From assembly GCA_963971405.1 (NCBI GenBank), contig OZ020484.1:34618770-34682769 (forward strand): a stretch of 64,000 nucleotides of DNA, given 5' to 3'. Shown here piece after piece: positions 10,551 through 21,600 of the stretch (positions are counted from its first letter, which is position 1; every line of letters begins with the position of its first letter). Under the pieces are notes generated by a model, which did no database searches, was not told the DNA's origin, and saw only the letters and a list, made by a program, of their open reading frames with translations. Position numbers and translations under genes: made by a program. This DNA is from Psococerastis gibbosa (lineage: Eukaryota > Arthropoda > Insecta > Psocodea > Psocidae).

Positions 10551-10896
10551 TTGCACTGCAGGTATATTTTACTGGAGCCCACTCCTATTGAGCTCGCTGC
10601 ATTGCTGAAAAAAATCGCTCAGAAAACTTACCCACTAACTTGACCATAGTTCAGAGTTCTTGTTGCACTGCAGGCGTACAGTTATTGCACTGATGCCCAT
10701 TCCAATTGAGCTCGCTGCATTGCTGAAAAAATCACTCAACAAACTTACCCACTAACTTGACCATAGTTCAGAGTTCTTGTTGCACTGCAGGCGTACAGTT
10801 ATTGCACTGATGCCCATTCCAATTGAGCTCGCTGCATTGCTGAAAAAATCACTCAACAAACTTACCGACTAACTTGACCATAGTTCAGAGTTCTTC
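10551..10896. repeat. Tandem array of three 112-117 bp units
   Basis: The marker TTGCACTGCAGG begins units at 10551, 10663 and 10780, giving spacings of 112 and 117. Units 2 and 3 are almost identical across their length (one difference noticed, CCCACT versus CCGACT). Unit 1 is clearly diverged. The last unit ends at about 10896 after CAGAGTTCTT. The near-identity of the two right-hand units points to a recent duplication or conversion. Confidence 0.85.
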
Positions 10897-12289
10897 TCGA
10901 GAGTTGAGTCATTAAAGCTGCGGTAGTTTATTAACTTGTACCGAACATAACTGTTGTCATGTGGTAACTGGTAACGAATTTTGTATAAACAGTTGGCTGA
11001 CATGATATAAACTAGAAAGGGCATGAGAGGTCCACTCTCTCTGTCTCTCAAGGCAAGAAAAATTGAAAGGCAGCTTGAACTGACATTCAGTTGTGCTTTC
11101 GTATGGAAAACTCCCATGAGCACAGGCCGGTGAGGAGGGGGGTAGTTTTGGTTTGGAGATCTAAAAGTTCAGTTGCGAAAGTCACAACCACTAGGGACAG
11201 ATCATAAATCACATTAGCGTAGTAAATGCAGCTGGAACTGGAGTTCTTGCCAGTTGCTATCCGGAGACCAGGGGTCATTACCAACGGGGTGAACAGATGA
11301 AATTTTGGAACTATCCAGCACCAATTGAGTTGAAATTTTGCGGACATAAATTTTATAAAGATACTCCAAATTTTGGTTTAATCGATATTACGCTACCCAA
11401 TTTTTATTTCAAATATTCCCTTTAACTTTCCATTTCGAGTTTAGTTCCCGTTACTATTAAGGGGCACACAGAACGTACAGTAGATTAATGTAGAACAATC
11501 AAAGACGATATTAGGCTATCTGAGTTCTCACAAGTTCTAAAACTACCCATTACGTCAGTATGGTACTAAATTAAGACTGTAAACCCACCCCATTTTTACC
11601 CCTGCTTTAAAATGAGAACTGAGACATGGATGAAGCGTCTGCTGTTGTTTAAAATGTTCTTTTTAAATTCAATTCGTTCCATTCGTGACCCTGATAATTC
11701 TTGGGAACTTACTGTTGTTTAGAGACTTTTCAGACTTAAATTTCAGAGGTAAAAGGGAATCAAGGATCATTGAGCAGAAAACTTTCGTAAACTTGAAAAA
11801 CGCTGAATTACCTCACAAGTATTTTCCATTTACCTTCCTGCTTATCCTCTGTCTTGTTTCGAGTACGGGAAAGAAAGCATAACTTTCTGTTATATTTCAA
11901 GAAATTCTCAGTCATTAAGTTTTTTTCTTATCTTGCATGCGGAGATATCGTAGTTTGGAGAACTTGTTAATTCAGGCATGAATTGCAAAAAAGCTTTCTA
12001 CTTTACGGATAATAAAAGGGACAATTTAACATAATTATCGTTTCGTTTGTAACATTAGCTGCGTGCACACAGTATCTATACGACACAGGACAGCCTGCCA
12101 TCAATTTCTGGGGAGTGATGTGAATGAATGAGTGCCTGACATATTGTATTAATATTATTTTCACTCCTTTTTCTTTTTAGCTGGTAGAGTAGCCCTTCGG
12201 GGCTAAAGCTCGCCTAATATAAAGAAGTTTTCATTTAATTTCATAAAATATTTAATATTCAATACCCACCTTTATGTATTTTGCCACAT
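10897..12289. other. No recognisable gene
   Basis: Unique-looking AT-rich sequence. The open frames at 10869-11123 and 11087-11347 (minus) have no domain-like features. A T-rich tract precedes 12180. Confidence 0.4.
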
Positions 12290-12520
12290 TGACAGGACAT
12301 GTAGAGTAGTGCTTTCGCTTATTCTGGTTAGAACCTCCTCATGTGTAACATGGGCTTGCCAAGGTATTCGTAGCATACGACGATAGCACCACATCTCAAA
12401 TGCTTCGAGTTGTTTTAGTTGTTTCACACTTATACACCATGTTTCACTAAAACTGGCGCAGTTACAAAGAAAATTTACTCCGTGTCTGAAATATTCCATT
12501 AGTAAGCTAGTCAACCAACT
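12290..12520 (-). mobile_element. LINE-A internal fragment, copy 2
   Basis: The minus strand reads SETWCISVKQLKQLEAFEMW, then CYRRMLRIPWQAHVTHEEVL and TRISES, the same reverse-transcriptase C-terminal region as at 7193 but about 25 residues further upstream and uninterrupted. It lies in a minus open frame spanning 12272-12601, whose other parts look non-homologous. The LINE 3' end is missing, so it was truncated on both sides. Confidence 0.8.
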
Positions 12521-13317
12521 AAATAACAGTGTGGAAATGCAACAGCATATGAAATGGCGGAATTTCATTGTCATATATATATAGAATGCTATGTTCAACA
12601 AGCTGATCCGAACGGGGATGCAAATATTTTGTTTTAATAGAGAGGGGAGATGGAGATAATAAACATGATGGGGCCGGCCTTTATCTGCTCTTCAGAATAT
12701 TTGCACTGCTGGTTATCAGCAGGGTCCATGAACCGTTTTGTTTTCAAAAATATCTGTCAAAATACTCATCGATTACTTATTATTAATTCCTCACCATGAA
12801 ATTTAAAATTACCGTACACAAATATTAAACTCATGCGCATCTCAACGTAGTTTTTAGAGTTTGTGATAACACCTGTCGTTTAAGGGAGAGATTTTAAATT
12901 ATTTTGTTAACTGGTCGTGTATATTTGACGAAATTATCATATTTCTATTTCCACAGCCTTGAATGTATGAAAGTTGTCAGATGAAAAAATCATAAAAATT
13001 GCAAGCTTTCACATTTACGCTCCTGAAATTTTATTAATTCTGAAAAACCCAATAAAGTGCATTAAACAGATTTTATAGAATAGTAGCATATCAGTTTGCG
13101 AAGTAAAACAGCTTTTGGAGAAAGCCTGCATTTTGTATGAATTTTTCTTCCGACTACTTTCATGTCTTTTCGTAAAAACTAAACGACCATTCCTTTCACA
13201 CAAAATATTTTGAAATCTCTTAAGGCTTGCTATAGTTAGACGATCGAACTTAGTCGGAACCAATGTGTCAATGTGTTCGGGATATAGCTGGTAAAGTCAT
13301 CTTTATAATAGACTTAA
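12521..13317. other. No recognisable gene
   Basis: AT-rich sequence. The minus frame at 13015-13263 has no recognisable features. Confidence 0.4.
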
Positions 13318-13720
13318 ATGAAGGTGGGACTCGTACCTAAACTTGGTGAAGTCATGCTTACACCTGTTATACCTATATTGGGTCATTAGTGAGTTAGTCT
13401 CAGCTTGTCCATTATCACTTGTAGCCGGTGTAGGTTGAAATCGAGGACTTGTACCAGTTTGCCAATGGTCAAAAATTCATACGGAAACATTATCAATAAT
13501 GTGTGAAAATTAAATGACAAAGCCGTCCACCCTGCTCAATTTTGGACAACCCATTAAATACTTGTCACCCTGGAAGTAAGTATGGCTGAAAATCCATGAT
13601 GGGGTCGTTGGGATTGGGCATTGGGGAAGGACCAATGAGCCACTAAATGACCTAGTTCCATAAAAAGCCCTTCAGAACATTAGGATTTCGCCGATCCTGA
13701 TTAGTGATTGATCCATGCAT
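13318..13720 (+). repeat. Dispersed repeat R6, copy 2 (with internal extra segment)
   Basis: It shares with 43148-43405 the blocks GTCATGCTT, CTCAGCTTGTCCATTATCAC, GTAGCCGGTGTAGGTTGAAA, CAGTTTGCCAATGG, ATACGGAAACA, ATCCATGATGGGGTCGTTGG and AAAAAGCCCTT. About 90 bases at 13510-13595 are not present in the other copies and may be a later insertion. Confidence 0.65.
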
Positions 13721-15331
13721 AAACGTTAGACCAGATATGAACAAATTTTAATTGTTTATGTATCAGATTCAAATTAAACGCACGAATGAAAAACCTTAAA
13801 TTAGGCTGTGGTGAACACATTTTTGGATCAATCAATCCTTTTTTCGTTTTTATCTATTGTTTTTTATCTATATTCTCTATTTGCAGTGTAGTGTGCACTA
13901 AATATTGGGCATAAAAAAATACGTGCATGTGATACTGGCTGGCCGTAGGCTTCAAATTAAAAAGCCACCTTCCATGTGCATATTCGGGTTGAGTATATCG
14001 TATTGTATATACAATGTATCGTCTTTTTCAAAAAATACTATACATTGAATAAACTTCCTATAGTTGGCAAAGGATTCTTCCAAGACAAAATATCGGGATG
14101 TTTTAACAGTCGATCGATTGGATATTATTCATCTCCGCTCTCCATTTTGTTTCGTCGTTTTCTGAAAGACAGCGGAGCGTGTGTAACGACCCTTTTCTAG
14201 AAAAATTTCTTTTATTGTGTCTCTGTCACAATTCTTATGGGAATAAAATAGGGACTCTATAGAAATCAAACAAAACGTTCCATAGCCTGAATCTGTTTTA
14301 CTCATTGCTTTTCCATTCTTCTATATATTCTGCAATATGACTCATTTCGTATTTAAAAAACAACTTTCCCTGTTTGAACACGATCCCCGACAATAACCAG
14401 AAGAAGGCGAAGTTTGTTTTTAAACTTCACTTTTCAATTTTCAGGTAGGAAAATCTTATAATTGGTATTCACCCCGTTCATATTTGACAGAAACAAAATT
14501 TACATCCGGCTGCACAATTTCAATGTGAAGATAAAGTTTGCCGCAACTTGTGAAAACGGCCGTGTCTGCCCAGCTATTTGAAATAGGGAGCTGATAGTTG
14601 CCAAGTTGGACTGGGTGGTGCTGAATTAAGATTGGTGTCCATAGCTTGGTTTATTATTTGGGTCTAACTTGACAACTTACTTGAAATAGTTTCCCGGCTT
14701 TAACCACCTTGTGACAGCGATGCTTTTCCAAATCTTTGAAAACTCTGCCTCTCTTCAAAGTTTTGAGGATTATGAATGGCTCTCCATGTTGCTTGGGGGT
14801 GTACCGGGGACAGTTTGGCCTATATAACTTTATTTTTCGACATTAATTGAGGCGATAAAGCATTACGGCTATAAATTGACAAGCAACTAAATATTATAGT
14901 ATTCAATTAAGCAGTAAGCAGTTAGATTGTGTTTACCAGCACTAACACATGCATAACTACATTTTTCCGATTATCGATACATTCGGAAGACAATTGAAGT
15001 TGTCTAATGCTTTGGGTTAGTATGAAACCTGTTATAGTAGACAAGATCAATCATCCTTCAGATTTAATTTCCTCTCAGATGTAAATACTTCTCTAGATAG
15101 GTGAGCTGTTAGCTAATTTAGCAATAATTTTTCCAAACAATTAAATAAGCTGGCTGTATTGCTCTGTGTTTGCATGATACAAATTTTCTTTTTTTCACAA
15201 CTAAAAGGCCATTAATAATTTTCAATTAATTATGTATATTGTATATAGGACGTTATAGACTAATATTGAACTAAAGTAATAGAGTTCCAAGGATATTATT
15301 CACAGCTCGTTGTAAAACATCTCTTAACATT
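13721..15331. other. No recognisable gene
   Basis: AT-rich for the most part. The stretch around 14440-14830 has slightly higher GC, with a palindrome-free, non-repetitive look. No ORF, splice pair or repeat family was identified. Confidence 0.4.
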
Positions 15332-15625
15332 TTCTTCTTCTACTTCTGGCTCTACAGCCCTTCATGACCTTCGGCCTGCTCGACAACAGTCCTCCAGTCA
15401 TCTCGATTTCGCACAACGCTCCACCATCTACGGACTCCGAACCAGCGAAGGTCAGTTTCCAACTCATCCTTTCCAGCGTTTTCGAGGACGTCCAGCCAGT
15501 CGTCTTCTTGTCATGCTTGCTTTGTGCATCTTATTCGGCATGCGGTCGTCTGACATTCTTACGACGTGTCGCAGCCAACTTATGCGTTGCGCTTCTCCGT
15601 TGAGTATTGCGTATATTTCGGCGTT
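15332..15625 (-). mobile_element. LINE-B 3' end, copy 1 (degenerate)
   Basis: The minus strand parallels 57165-57482. It has AQRLRWLGHV-like and MHKASMT-like words, GRPRKRW, then VVE...AKVAGL-like remnants and a purine tail (GAAGAAGAAAA, seen on the plus strand as TTTTCTTCTTC at 15330-15340). Frameshifts and stops break the frame. This is the C-terminal reverse-transcriptase region typical of arthropod non-LTR elements. Confidence 0.7.
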
Positions 15626-15730
15626 GTTTCTTAAATTTTGTTTTAATTCAACTATGTTGATCTAATCAATACTTGGAATTTATATATAGCTTACACTAAG
15701 CAGTCCAGATTTTGTTTATTTGTATAGCCC

Positions 15731-15919
15731 ACGCAAAATGAGAAAAGTATGGACATGGAATGTTTTGATCCTGGGCAAGACTGTAAAAATATTCCTTGCA
15801 CCATTTTGTGTTACCTTGTTGCATTGGATGCAAGGCATAACAAAAATTGTGCAAAGAATATTTTTACAGTGTTGCACAGGATCAAAACATTCCATGTCCA
15901 TACTTTTCTCATTTTGCGT
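15731..15919. repeat. Near-perfect 189-bp inverted repeat (long hairpin)
   Basis: The left arm starts ACGCAAAATGAGAAAAGTAT at 15731, and the right arm ends with the exact inverse (ATACTTTTCTCATTTTGCGT) at 15919. The arms remain complementary through GGACATGGAATGTTTTGATC and most of the following 40 bases, leaving a loop of roughly a dozen bases near 15819. Arm length is about 85 with few mismatches. It has no ORF. It could be a foldback MITE or a transcribed hairpin. No target duplication was identified at its edges. Confidence 0.9.
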
Positions 15920-16746
15920 CTAAATTAAAATCCAAATAAAACGCCAACATCGATTTGATGTGCTATGACTGCCCGAAAGGTGAATATTTTAGTAGGAAAA
16001 CCCCTGGAACCCCCATTAAAAAAATGTCTAGACGGAAAGGGACAATGCACGAACCCCTTATTTCAATTTTTGAAAATCAAACTGACAAACACGCTTGGGA
16101 GCGAGAGGAAAACGAAAACCATGAAGGGTCCGAAAATGCTGTTGCTTGTACAGGTATAAAGGACTTTGTGACCTAAATGCGTGAAGAAGAGGTTTTGGTA
16201 GCGCCACAGCTTCCGCCTCGGGTCGTATTTTATATTTTCATTTTCCATTCTTTTTTTTTAGCATGTCGCTAAAACCGGTTTAATCTATCCAACTTGATTT
16301 GAACTTTTCACCCCTTGCTTTTCAACTTACAATGCCATTATTTTAGTTTTAATTTTGTGAAGTTTTGTGTCGCAAATAATAAACCTGAAAGCTTTTTACA
16401 TCAACCTTGATGAGGCTACACGCTGGGATTAGGGAAGTTGCATGATTTTGGTTTCATCAGATTATGGAATTAAATTGAAAAGTAATACGAGTAGAACATA
16501 CTTTAGTTTCAAGACTCAGTAAAGCATTGAGGCTTTTCATAGAAAATAAAGTAAAATACCGCATTTTCCCTATAATAGAACTTAGCGTGCTTGGTGCCAC
16601 CATGTTAGAACAATGACAGTGTGAGGGGCATTCCCAAAAATTGTTCTTAATTGCTGATTGTGAAGTTATCGTATTGCAGGCTACACCAAAATGTACTTCT
16701 TATAAGTTGCTATAATTAAGGAAACACACGAATTTTGTGTACATTT
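15920..16746. other. No recognisable gene
   Basis: AT-rich sequence. The overlapping open frames at 15955-16176 are charged but have no recognisable motif. Confidence 0.4.
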
Positions 16747-16820
16747 TACTGTTCGACCAGCCATTGAATGTTATATACATAATACTATTTCAATAACATT
16801 CAGTAGCTGGTTGAAGAGTA
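16747..16820. repeat. 74-nt imperfect hairpin
   Basis: Left arm 16747-16774 (TACTGTTCGACCAGCCATTG, AATGTTAT) pairs with right arm 16793-16820 (ATAACATTCAGTAGCTGGTT, GAAGAGTA) with about four mismatches. The loop is about 18 bases. The size and pairing resemble a microRNA precursor, but a small foldback repeat is equally possible. Confidence 0.6.
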
Positions 16821-17024
16821 GGTTTGCTTGATTTTCGTGTCCGAGGTAGAGACTCCTATAGTTTCAGTAACTTCTGCCAACCTGACGCCATAGTCGGTGC
16901 TCACCCAAAGGCCATTGAAGTCATAGGTCTCTTCTCGGTGGTGAAAGGATTAGCCGCTGGATGTTTCCACTTAGCGTTGCCCGGGGTGCGCCCGATTGAT
17001 TTTCTGTTCACATGTATAAGAACC
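16821..17024. other. GC-rich island of unknown nature
   Basis: About 200 bases with GC well above the flanks. A plus frame is open through it (within 16824-17054), reading CQPDAIVGAHPKAIEVIGLF and AAGCFHLALPGVRP, but it starts at a non-ATG codon and runs into the F3 repeat. On the minus strand a good donor-like CCTTTGGGTGAGC lies near 16902-16914. I do not recognise it as a known gene, RNA or repeat. Confidence 0.3.
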
Positions 17025-17842
17025 GGTCCGAGTTTACTCGAACATGGTAAATAATTTTCATATGGTTAAATTTCCGATATCTCGGGGGGGGGGGGGGGGT
17101 TGTCCACCTGACGTCACTGGAGGTGAGGTAAATTCTAGATAGGTCAGACCAACACATTAACACACAGTAATACTGGCAGGGCACGCAATGCATTTGAGCG
17201 TGAATTTTCTATCATTAAAAAAAAAAAAAAAAAAAAACATTTTTTTGTACAAAACAAAATACTTTTCTGGGAAAGCAACCTGTCCGGTTTCGTTACTCAA
17301 TTTAACACCTAAAACATACCTGAAAGTAGAAATCATCGATATAAAGGTTTCGTAGAAAAATTATTAATTAGTCATTTTTCATTAAAATTTAGTTATTTTT
17401 ATTTTTTTACCCCCAGAAGCAATCTATTAAGGGGCAAGCGACCCCCCGCATTTTATCAACATTAATAACAACTACAATATATGTGAATTTAATAGAAATC
17501 ATTGGAGCCGTTTTTGGGAAATATTTTTTTAGACGTTTTTTGGAGTTTTTTGAGAATAAAACCCCCCCAAATTGAGTTAGCCCCAAATAAAAAAATGGTC
17601 CCGAGGTATGACTTTTTTTGTGAACCTACATGCCGAATTTCATCAAAATCGACCGAGTAGTTTGCCCGGAAATCGACGCACAGACAGACAGACAGAGCGA
17701 CAGACAGACATTTCGTAAAAACCACTTTTTTGGGTTCCTGGGACCTCAAAACGTGTAAATCCGTTGAAATCTTGGAATCGAAAGTTTCGACCATCACAAA
17801 GCTTTCCTTATACTACTACATAAATTGGAAAGCAAAAAGCTA
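17025..17842 (-). mobile_element. F3 repeat, copy 2
   Basis: A nearly full-length copy in reverse. At the left it has the distal block (CGGTCCGAGTTTACTCGAAC), then a G15 tract at about 17084-17098 and GACGTCACTGGAGGTGAGGT. Towards the right come CAAACTACTCGG (reversed), a (CAGA)n tract near 17680-17710, and the start block ending TACTACATAAATTGGAAAGC at 17842. A segment carrying the distal AAATTGG end is missing at the left. The minus frame at 17489-17797 is open (see 49978-50820). Confidence 0.85.
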
Positions 17843-18555
17843 TCTTCTGTACCCCGAACAATAAGTATGCGTAAAAGGTATTTTTTTACATACGTTTAAT
17901 ATATTATGTATATATTATATTTTATTATATAATCGTGGATTGTAAATTATTTACTAATGGCTTGAATAAAATACTTGATCCCAAAACGCATGCTATACCG
18001 ATGCATAGAATGTGATGAAAATGCATTAATCCAGGATAGGAAAATATGCATGTTATTGATCTAAAAATCAGTTTGTTTGCTTTTTCACTAGCACAGTCAA
18101 GTTAATCGCTAATTCAGCAAAACACCTGTGGTAATTTGGTTTTGATTCGAAACATTAATTTGTGTATTTTGCTGACCTGAAGGCACGAATGAGGGATTAC
18201 CCTATATTTTATCTCATATCGCGGAACATAGGGTAAAAATATTTTAAAATATGCACATATTATATTATTTCGTACTGTAACGATTTTACTATTGTTTAAA
18301 AATGTCTAAGAAAATTATTATTCTCATGTATTAGTAGGACCAGCGATTGCAATACAATTAATTACAGTGTCAGCAGTACTGAGACGCTTGATTTTTTATT
18401 TTACATTTTACAACGTCAGGGAATAATATGCAGGGTTCTGAGAAGTACATGTACAGTATGTTGAATATTTTAGCCGCCCGCGACAGGGGAACATTATAGG
18501 GATGTGCGCTGGACCGCAAACGTCCCTTCTTGGCCCAGAAATTCGTCATTTTTTT
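17843..18555. other. No recognisable gene
   Basis: AT-rich sequence (long A/T runs around 17881-17930). No supported feature. Confidence 0.45.
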
Positions 18556-19460
18556 CATTGGCGTAAATAGGGGGTCCTGGGTCCCCAGGTCCACCCGTAG
18601 GCCCCCCCCCCAGGATTTCTGGTGACAAAGACGTTATGGAGGCTAAAGGCATAGTATTCACAATAATGAAAGGGAAATTAATTCTTAGTATGCTTATTTT
18701 ACATGAAAAAAATCAACATATTGACCGAGTAATTTCACAAAAAATATATTACTCAAAATGCTTAAAACCCCAATACTTCAGAGCTATTTTTTTTCACATT
18801 TTTCTCCGGAGGAGACCCCCGGACCCCCTCAATGGTAGGTTTATTCGTCGTTCTAATATGTCAACTGCTTGCAAACATTGGCGTAAATAGGGGGGTCCTG
18901 GATTAAGCCCCCCCACGGAAGCACCCGTAGCCCCCCCCCCAGGATTTCTGGTGACAAAGACGTTCTGGAGGTGAAAGGCCAATACAATCCACAATAACGA
19001 AAGGGAAATTAATTCTAGGTATGCTTATTTCACATGAAAGACATCATGAAAAAAATCAACATATCGACCAAGTACTTACACAAAAATATATTACTCGAAA
19101 TGCTTAAAACCCGAATATTTCAGATCTATTTTTTCAAAAATTTTCTTCGGGGGAGACCCCTGAGCCCCCCTCAGTGGTAAGTTTGGTTGGCTTAATATTA
19201 CAAACAACAAAAAGTCAAGATTTATTTTATTTATTTATTTATATATTCGTCTGTAAAATCTCAACTGTACTGCTTGCAAAATGCGTAAGACCTCCCTAGC
19301 TTGGGCCTATTCATCATTTTTTTTTCTCTGGGGGAGACCCCCGGGCCCCCTTTCTCCAGGGTAGAATAATAGTAAAACCTCACTAATTTGGGCCCATTTA
19401 TCGATTTTTTTTCTCCGGGGGATCAAAGTCTTGGGGTCCTGAAGCCCCATGTTCCCTGTA
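18556..19460. repeat. Tandem array of ~320-bp units with G/C-run motifs
   Basis: CATTGGCGTAAATAGGGGG begins units at 18556 and 18876 (period 320). Both continue with CCCCCCCCAGGATTTCTGGT, GACAAAGACGTT, TTAATTCT, AATCAACATAT, GACC, TGCTTAAAACCC and GGAGACCCC. A third, degenerate unit follows: GCTTGCAAAATGCGTAAG at about 19272, and two echoes of CTCCGGGGGA/CTCTGGGGGAGACCCC at 19325 and 19414. The open frames here are by-products of the C and G runs. Confidence 0.8.
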
Positions 19461-19611
19461 GTTAGCTCTCTATTGCAAAATGACGAATGACGGCTATCCC
19501 TATGGGAGGCAGGGACCAAATGCTAGCAGCCGTTTGTATGATTATGTTACAGTATTCGGTATAGTAGTTTCAAAGTGCATCACAGTCATGGTAATGTAAT
19601 AATAATCTTCT

Positions 19612-19765
19612 TCTTTATTCCTTTTCTCTATTTCTTTTATATTTACCAAAATATACAATACATGGTAATACCATCCGCATCCCCAAGCTAGCGCTTGTTT
19701 GGGACAACGGGCTTATACAATATGGGTACAGTGCTGCTAAACAATTATTTTTTTGTTAATGATTT
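19612..19765 (-). mobile_element. Retroelement 3' end (LINE-like), minus strand
   Basis: On the minus strand, CAAACAAGCGCTAGCTTGGG and GGATGGTATTACCATGTATT lead to GGAATAAAGAAGAAGATT, that is an AATAAA-type signal followed by a (GAA)n tail like other LINE ends in the window. There is no coding remnant, so the family is not assigned. Confidence 0.5.
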
Positions 19766-19879
19766 ATTGAGTTTATTTTATTTTTACTTGATATATTAAT
19801 ACTAATAGGCGGTTTTTATTATTATTACAATTACATTGACAATTTCTCATTTCTCTTTCCATCCTTCCAACTAATAATA

Positions 19880-20130
19880 ATAAAGTCTTTATTGAAAAAA
19901 AAAAATATGTAGATACAGCGAGATAAGGGCCTATGGCCCTCTCTTACACCTAACTGTAGCCATCAACGATGGTTTAATTGAAATATAATTTTGTAAACTA
20001 CATTCATACAGAATATCAGTCATGCCTTCCATTCAAGATAACTGTCACACTAATTCACATTCGCTACCATCTACGTTCACACAGACATTTTTTCACACAT
20101 TCAAATTCATTTTCATCGGAAAATTGATCT
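19880..20130 (-). mobile_element. LINE 3' end (family G), copy 1
   Basis: On the minus strand it ends AGGGCCATAGGCCCTTATCT ... TTTTTCAATAAAGACTTTAT followed by (TTA)n, a classical polyadenylation-signal-plus-microsatellite LINE terminus. It is homologous to 47026-47240 (AGGGCC block and CACTCACAC-like upstream block). No protein remnant was recognised. Confidence 0.55.
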
Positions 20131-20695
20131 TAAATTGCTTGACGGTAAATAGTTGAGACGGTGTGGTGAGAGAGGCAGTTTTAACTTTTTATTTCAAATG
20201 CAGATCATGATATTTGGCAAGAAGGTATGAGATGTGGGAGGAGCTTCCAAACACAGGCAAACTTTTAATTTTATTACTCTTTAGAAACTTTTCTGTTAGC
20301 TGTGGCATAACGAAAAATGAAAAAAATAACGTCGGTGTAGTCATTAATTATTTGGTAGCACAAAATGGATTTTTCCGTGGAAGTAAATAAAAGTTGCTTT
20401 GGATCGGCTTAGCCACGTAAGCAAGTTCTTTTGCTGAAGGAAGCTTAGTATACGTATTATTCATTCTTAAAAATACAAGTTGGAACTGTCGTCTTAGCGC
20501 CATACATTTCATTCTTCTTTCGACCCCACTTCTCATTCTCTTTTATAATGGTCTTTGTTGTTAAGTTTCCTTTGGGGTGGCGTTGAAATCCCATCTAGTT
20601 AAAACAAATTTCAGAGGCGTTTACCTCAGAAGTAGCACTGTCGTCACTGTGGGACTGCAGGGGAGTGTTCCCGTGAAATTATCTATTATATATCG
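20131..20695. other. No recognisable gene
   Basis: Nothing supported. The minus frame at 20348-20536 lacks known motifs. Confidence 0.4.
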
Positions 20696-20885
20696 TAGAT
20701 GCTAGATTTTATTTAAAGCTTTACATGCTTTCCTATTTATCAATTAGTACAGGTACCGTAATTGATAGCTATTAGCTATAGTAAAAGGGGGCGCAGCACA
20801 GGCTCGTCCTAAAGGGTCCCCTCCTACTGATATTGTACATTGTAAAACTAAAATTTGAAGGAAATAAATTTATTTTTACTTACTA
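20696..20885 (+). mobile_element. Probable retroelement 3' end, plus strand
   Basis: A compact GC-richer block (GGGGGCGCAGCACAGGCTCG, AGGGTCCCCTCC) is followed by ATTGTACATTGTA and GGAAATAAATTTATTTTTAC. This resembles LINE 3' UTRs that end in a polyadenylation-like signal and an A/T repeat. It is single copy in the window, so the call is tentative. Confidence 0.35.
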
Positions 20886-21075
20886 GGTAATTTAAGAGTA
20901 GTGTAAAAATTTAACTTGTCTCGACTTTCCCTATCCCAAAGCACATAATTTATCGAGGGGACAATTGCGTGGTCTAAAACGTCCAGACCAATATTACAAA
21001 GTAATGATGGCAGGGTTTGCAATGTATTGGGACATGCATTATTATCAATAATTTCATCCAAAAATAATTATTTAT

Positions 21076-21600
21076 TCAAAACCAAAACTTTGATTGGGAA
21101 AGCAATCTGCTCGGTTTTGTTATTTAACATCTAAAACATATCTGAAATTGAGAAGTTAGAAAGCAGCTGAAGAAAGGTTCCACAGAAAAATTATTATTTA
21201 GTCATTTTTAATGAAAATTGTTTTTTTTTTAATGTTTTTGCCCCCAGATTCAAACTATCAAGAGGCAAGCGGCCTTTTTGTTTACATTAATAACAATTAC
21301 AATATATAGGTATAGATATGTGAATTTAAAGAAAAACCTTTTTTTTATAACTTGTAGCTGTTTTTATGTTTTTGTTCAGTTAGCTCAAAATAAAAAACTT
21401 TTTGTTAAGCTAATTGCCAAATTTTATCAAAATCCACCAAAGCCCACAAATTGAAGAATAGACAGGTAGACAGACATATCTTGAAATTTTTTTTTTTGGG
21501 TTGCTGGGACCTCAAAACGTGTAAATCCATTGAAATATCGAATTCGAAAATTTCTCAAAGCTTTCCTTACACTACGTATAAAAATAGAAAGCAAAAAATC
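21076..21600 (-). mobile_element. F3 repeat, copy 3 (diverged, truncated)
   Basis: Recognised by GGGAAAGCAATCTGCTCGGT, a CAAACTATCAAGAGGCAAGC block, AATTACAATATATAGG, a TTTTATCAAAATCCACC block, GGGACCTCAAAACGTGTAAA, and the terminal AAAGCTTTCC...ATAGAAAGC. It is more diverged than copies 2, 4 and 5 and lacks the poly-G region. Confidence 0.75.

Noticed and set aside
17489..17797. A 102-codon ORF with recognisable repeat words, also in 50015-50266 and 58238-58516
   Set aside because: It belongs to the F3 repeat and crosses a (TCTG)n tract whose length changes should shift the frame. Not accepted as a gene without selection evidence.
18354..19519. Gly/Pro-rich ORFs in the G- and C-run array
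   Set aside because: They arise from homopolymer runs in a tandem repeat.
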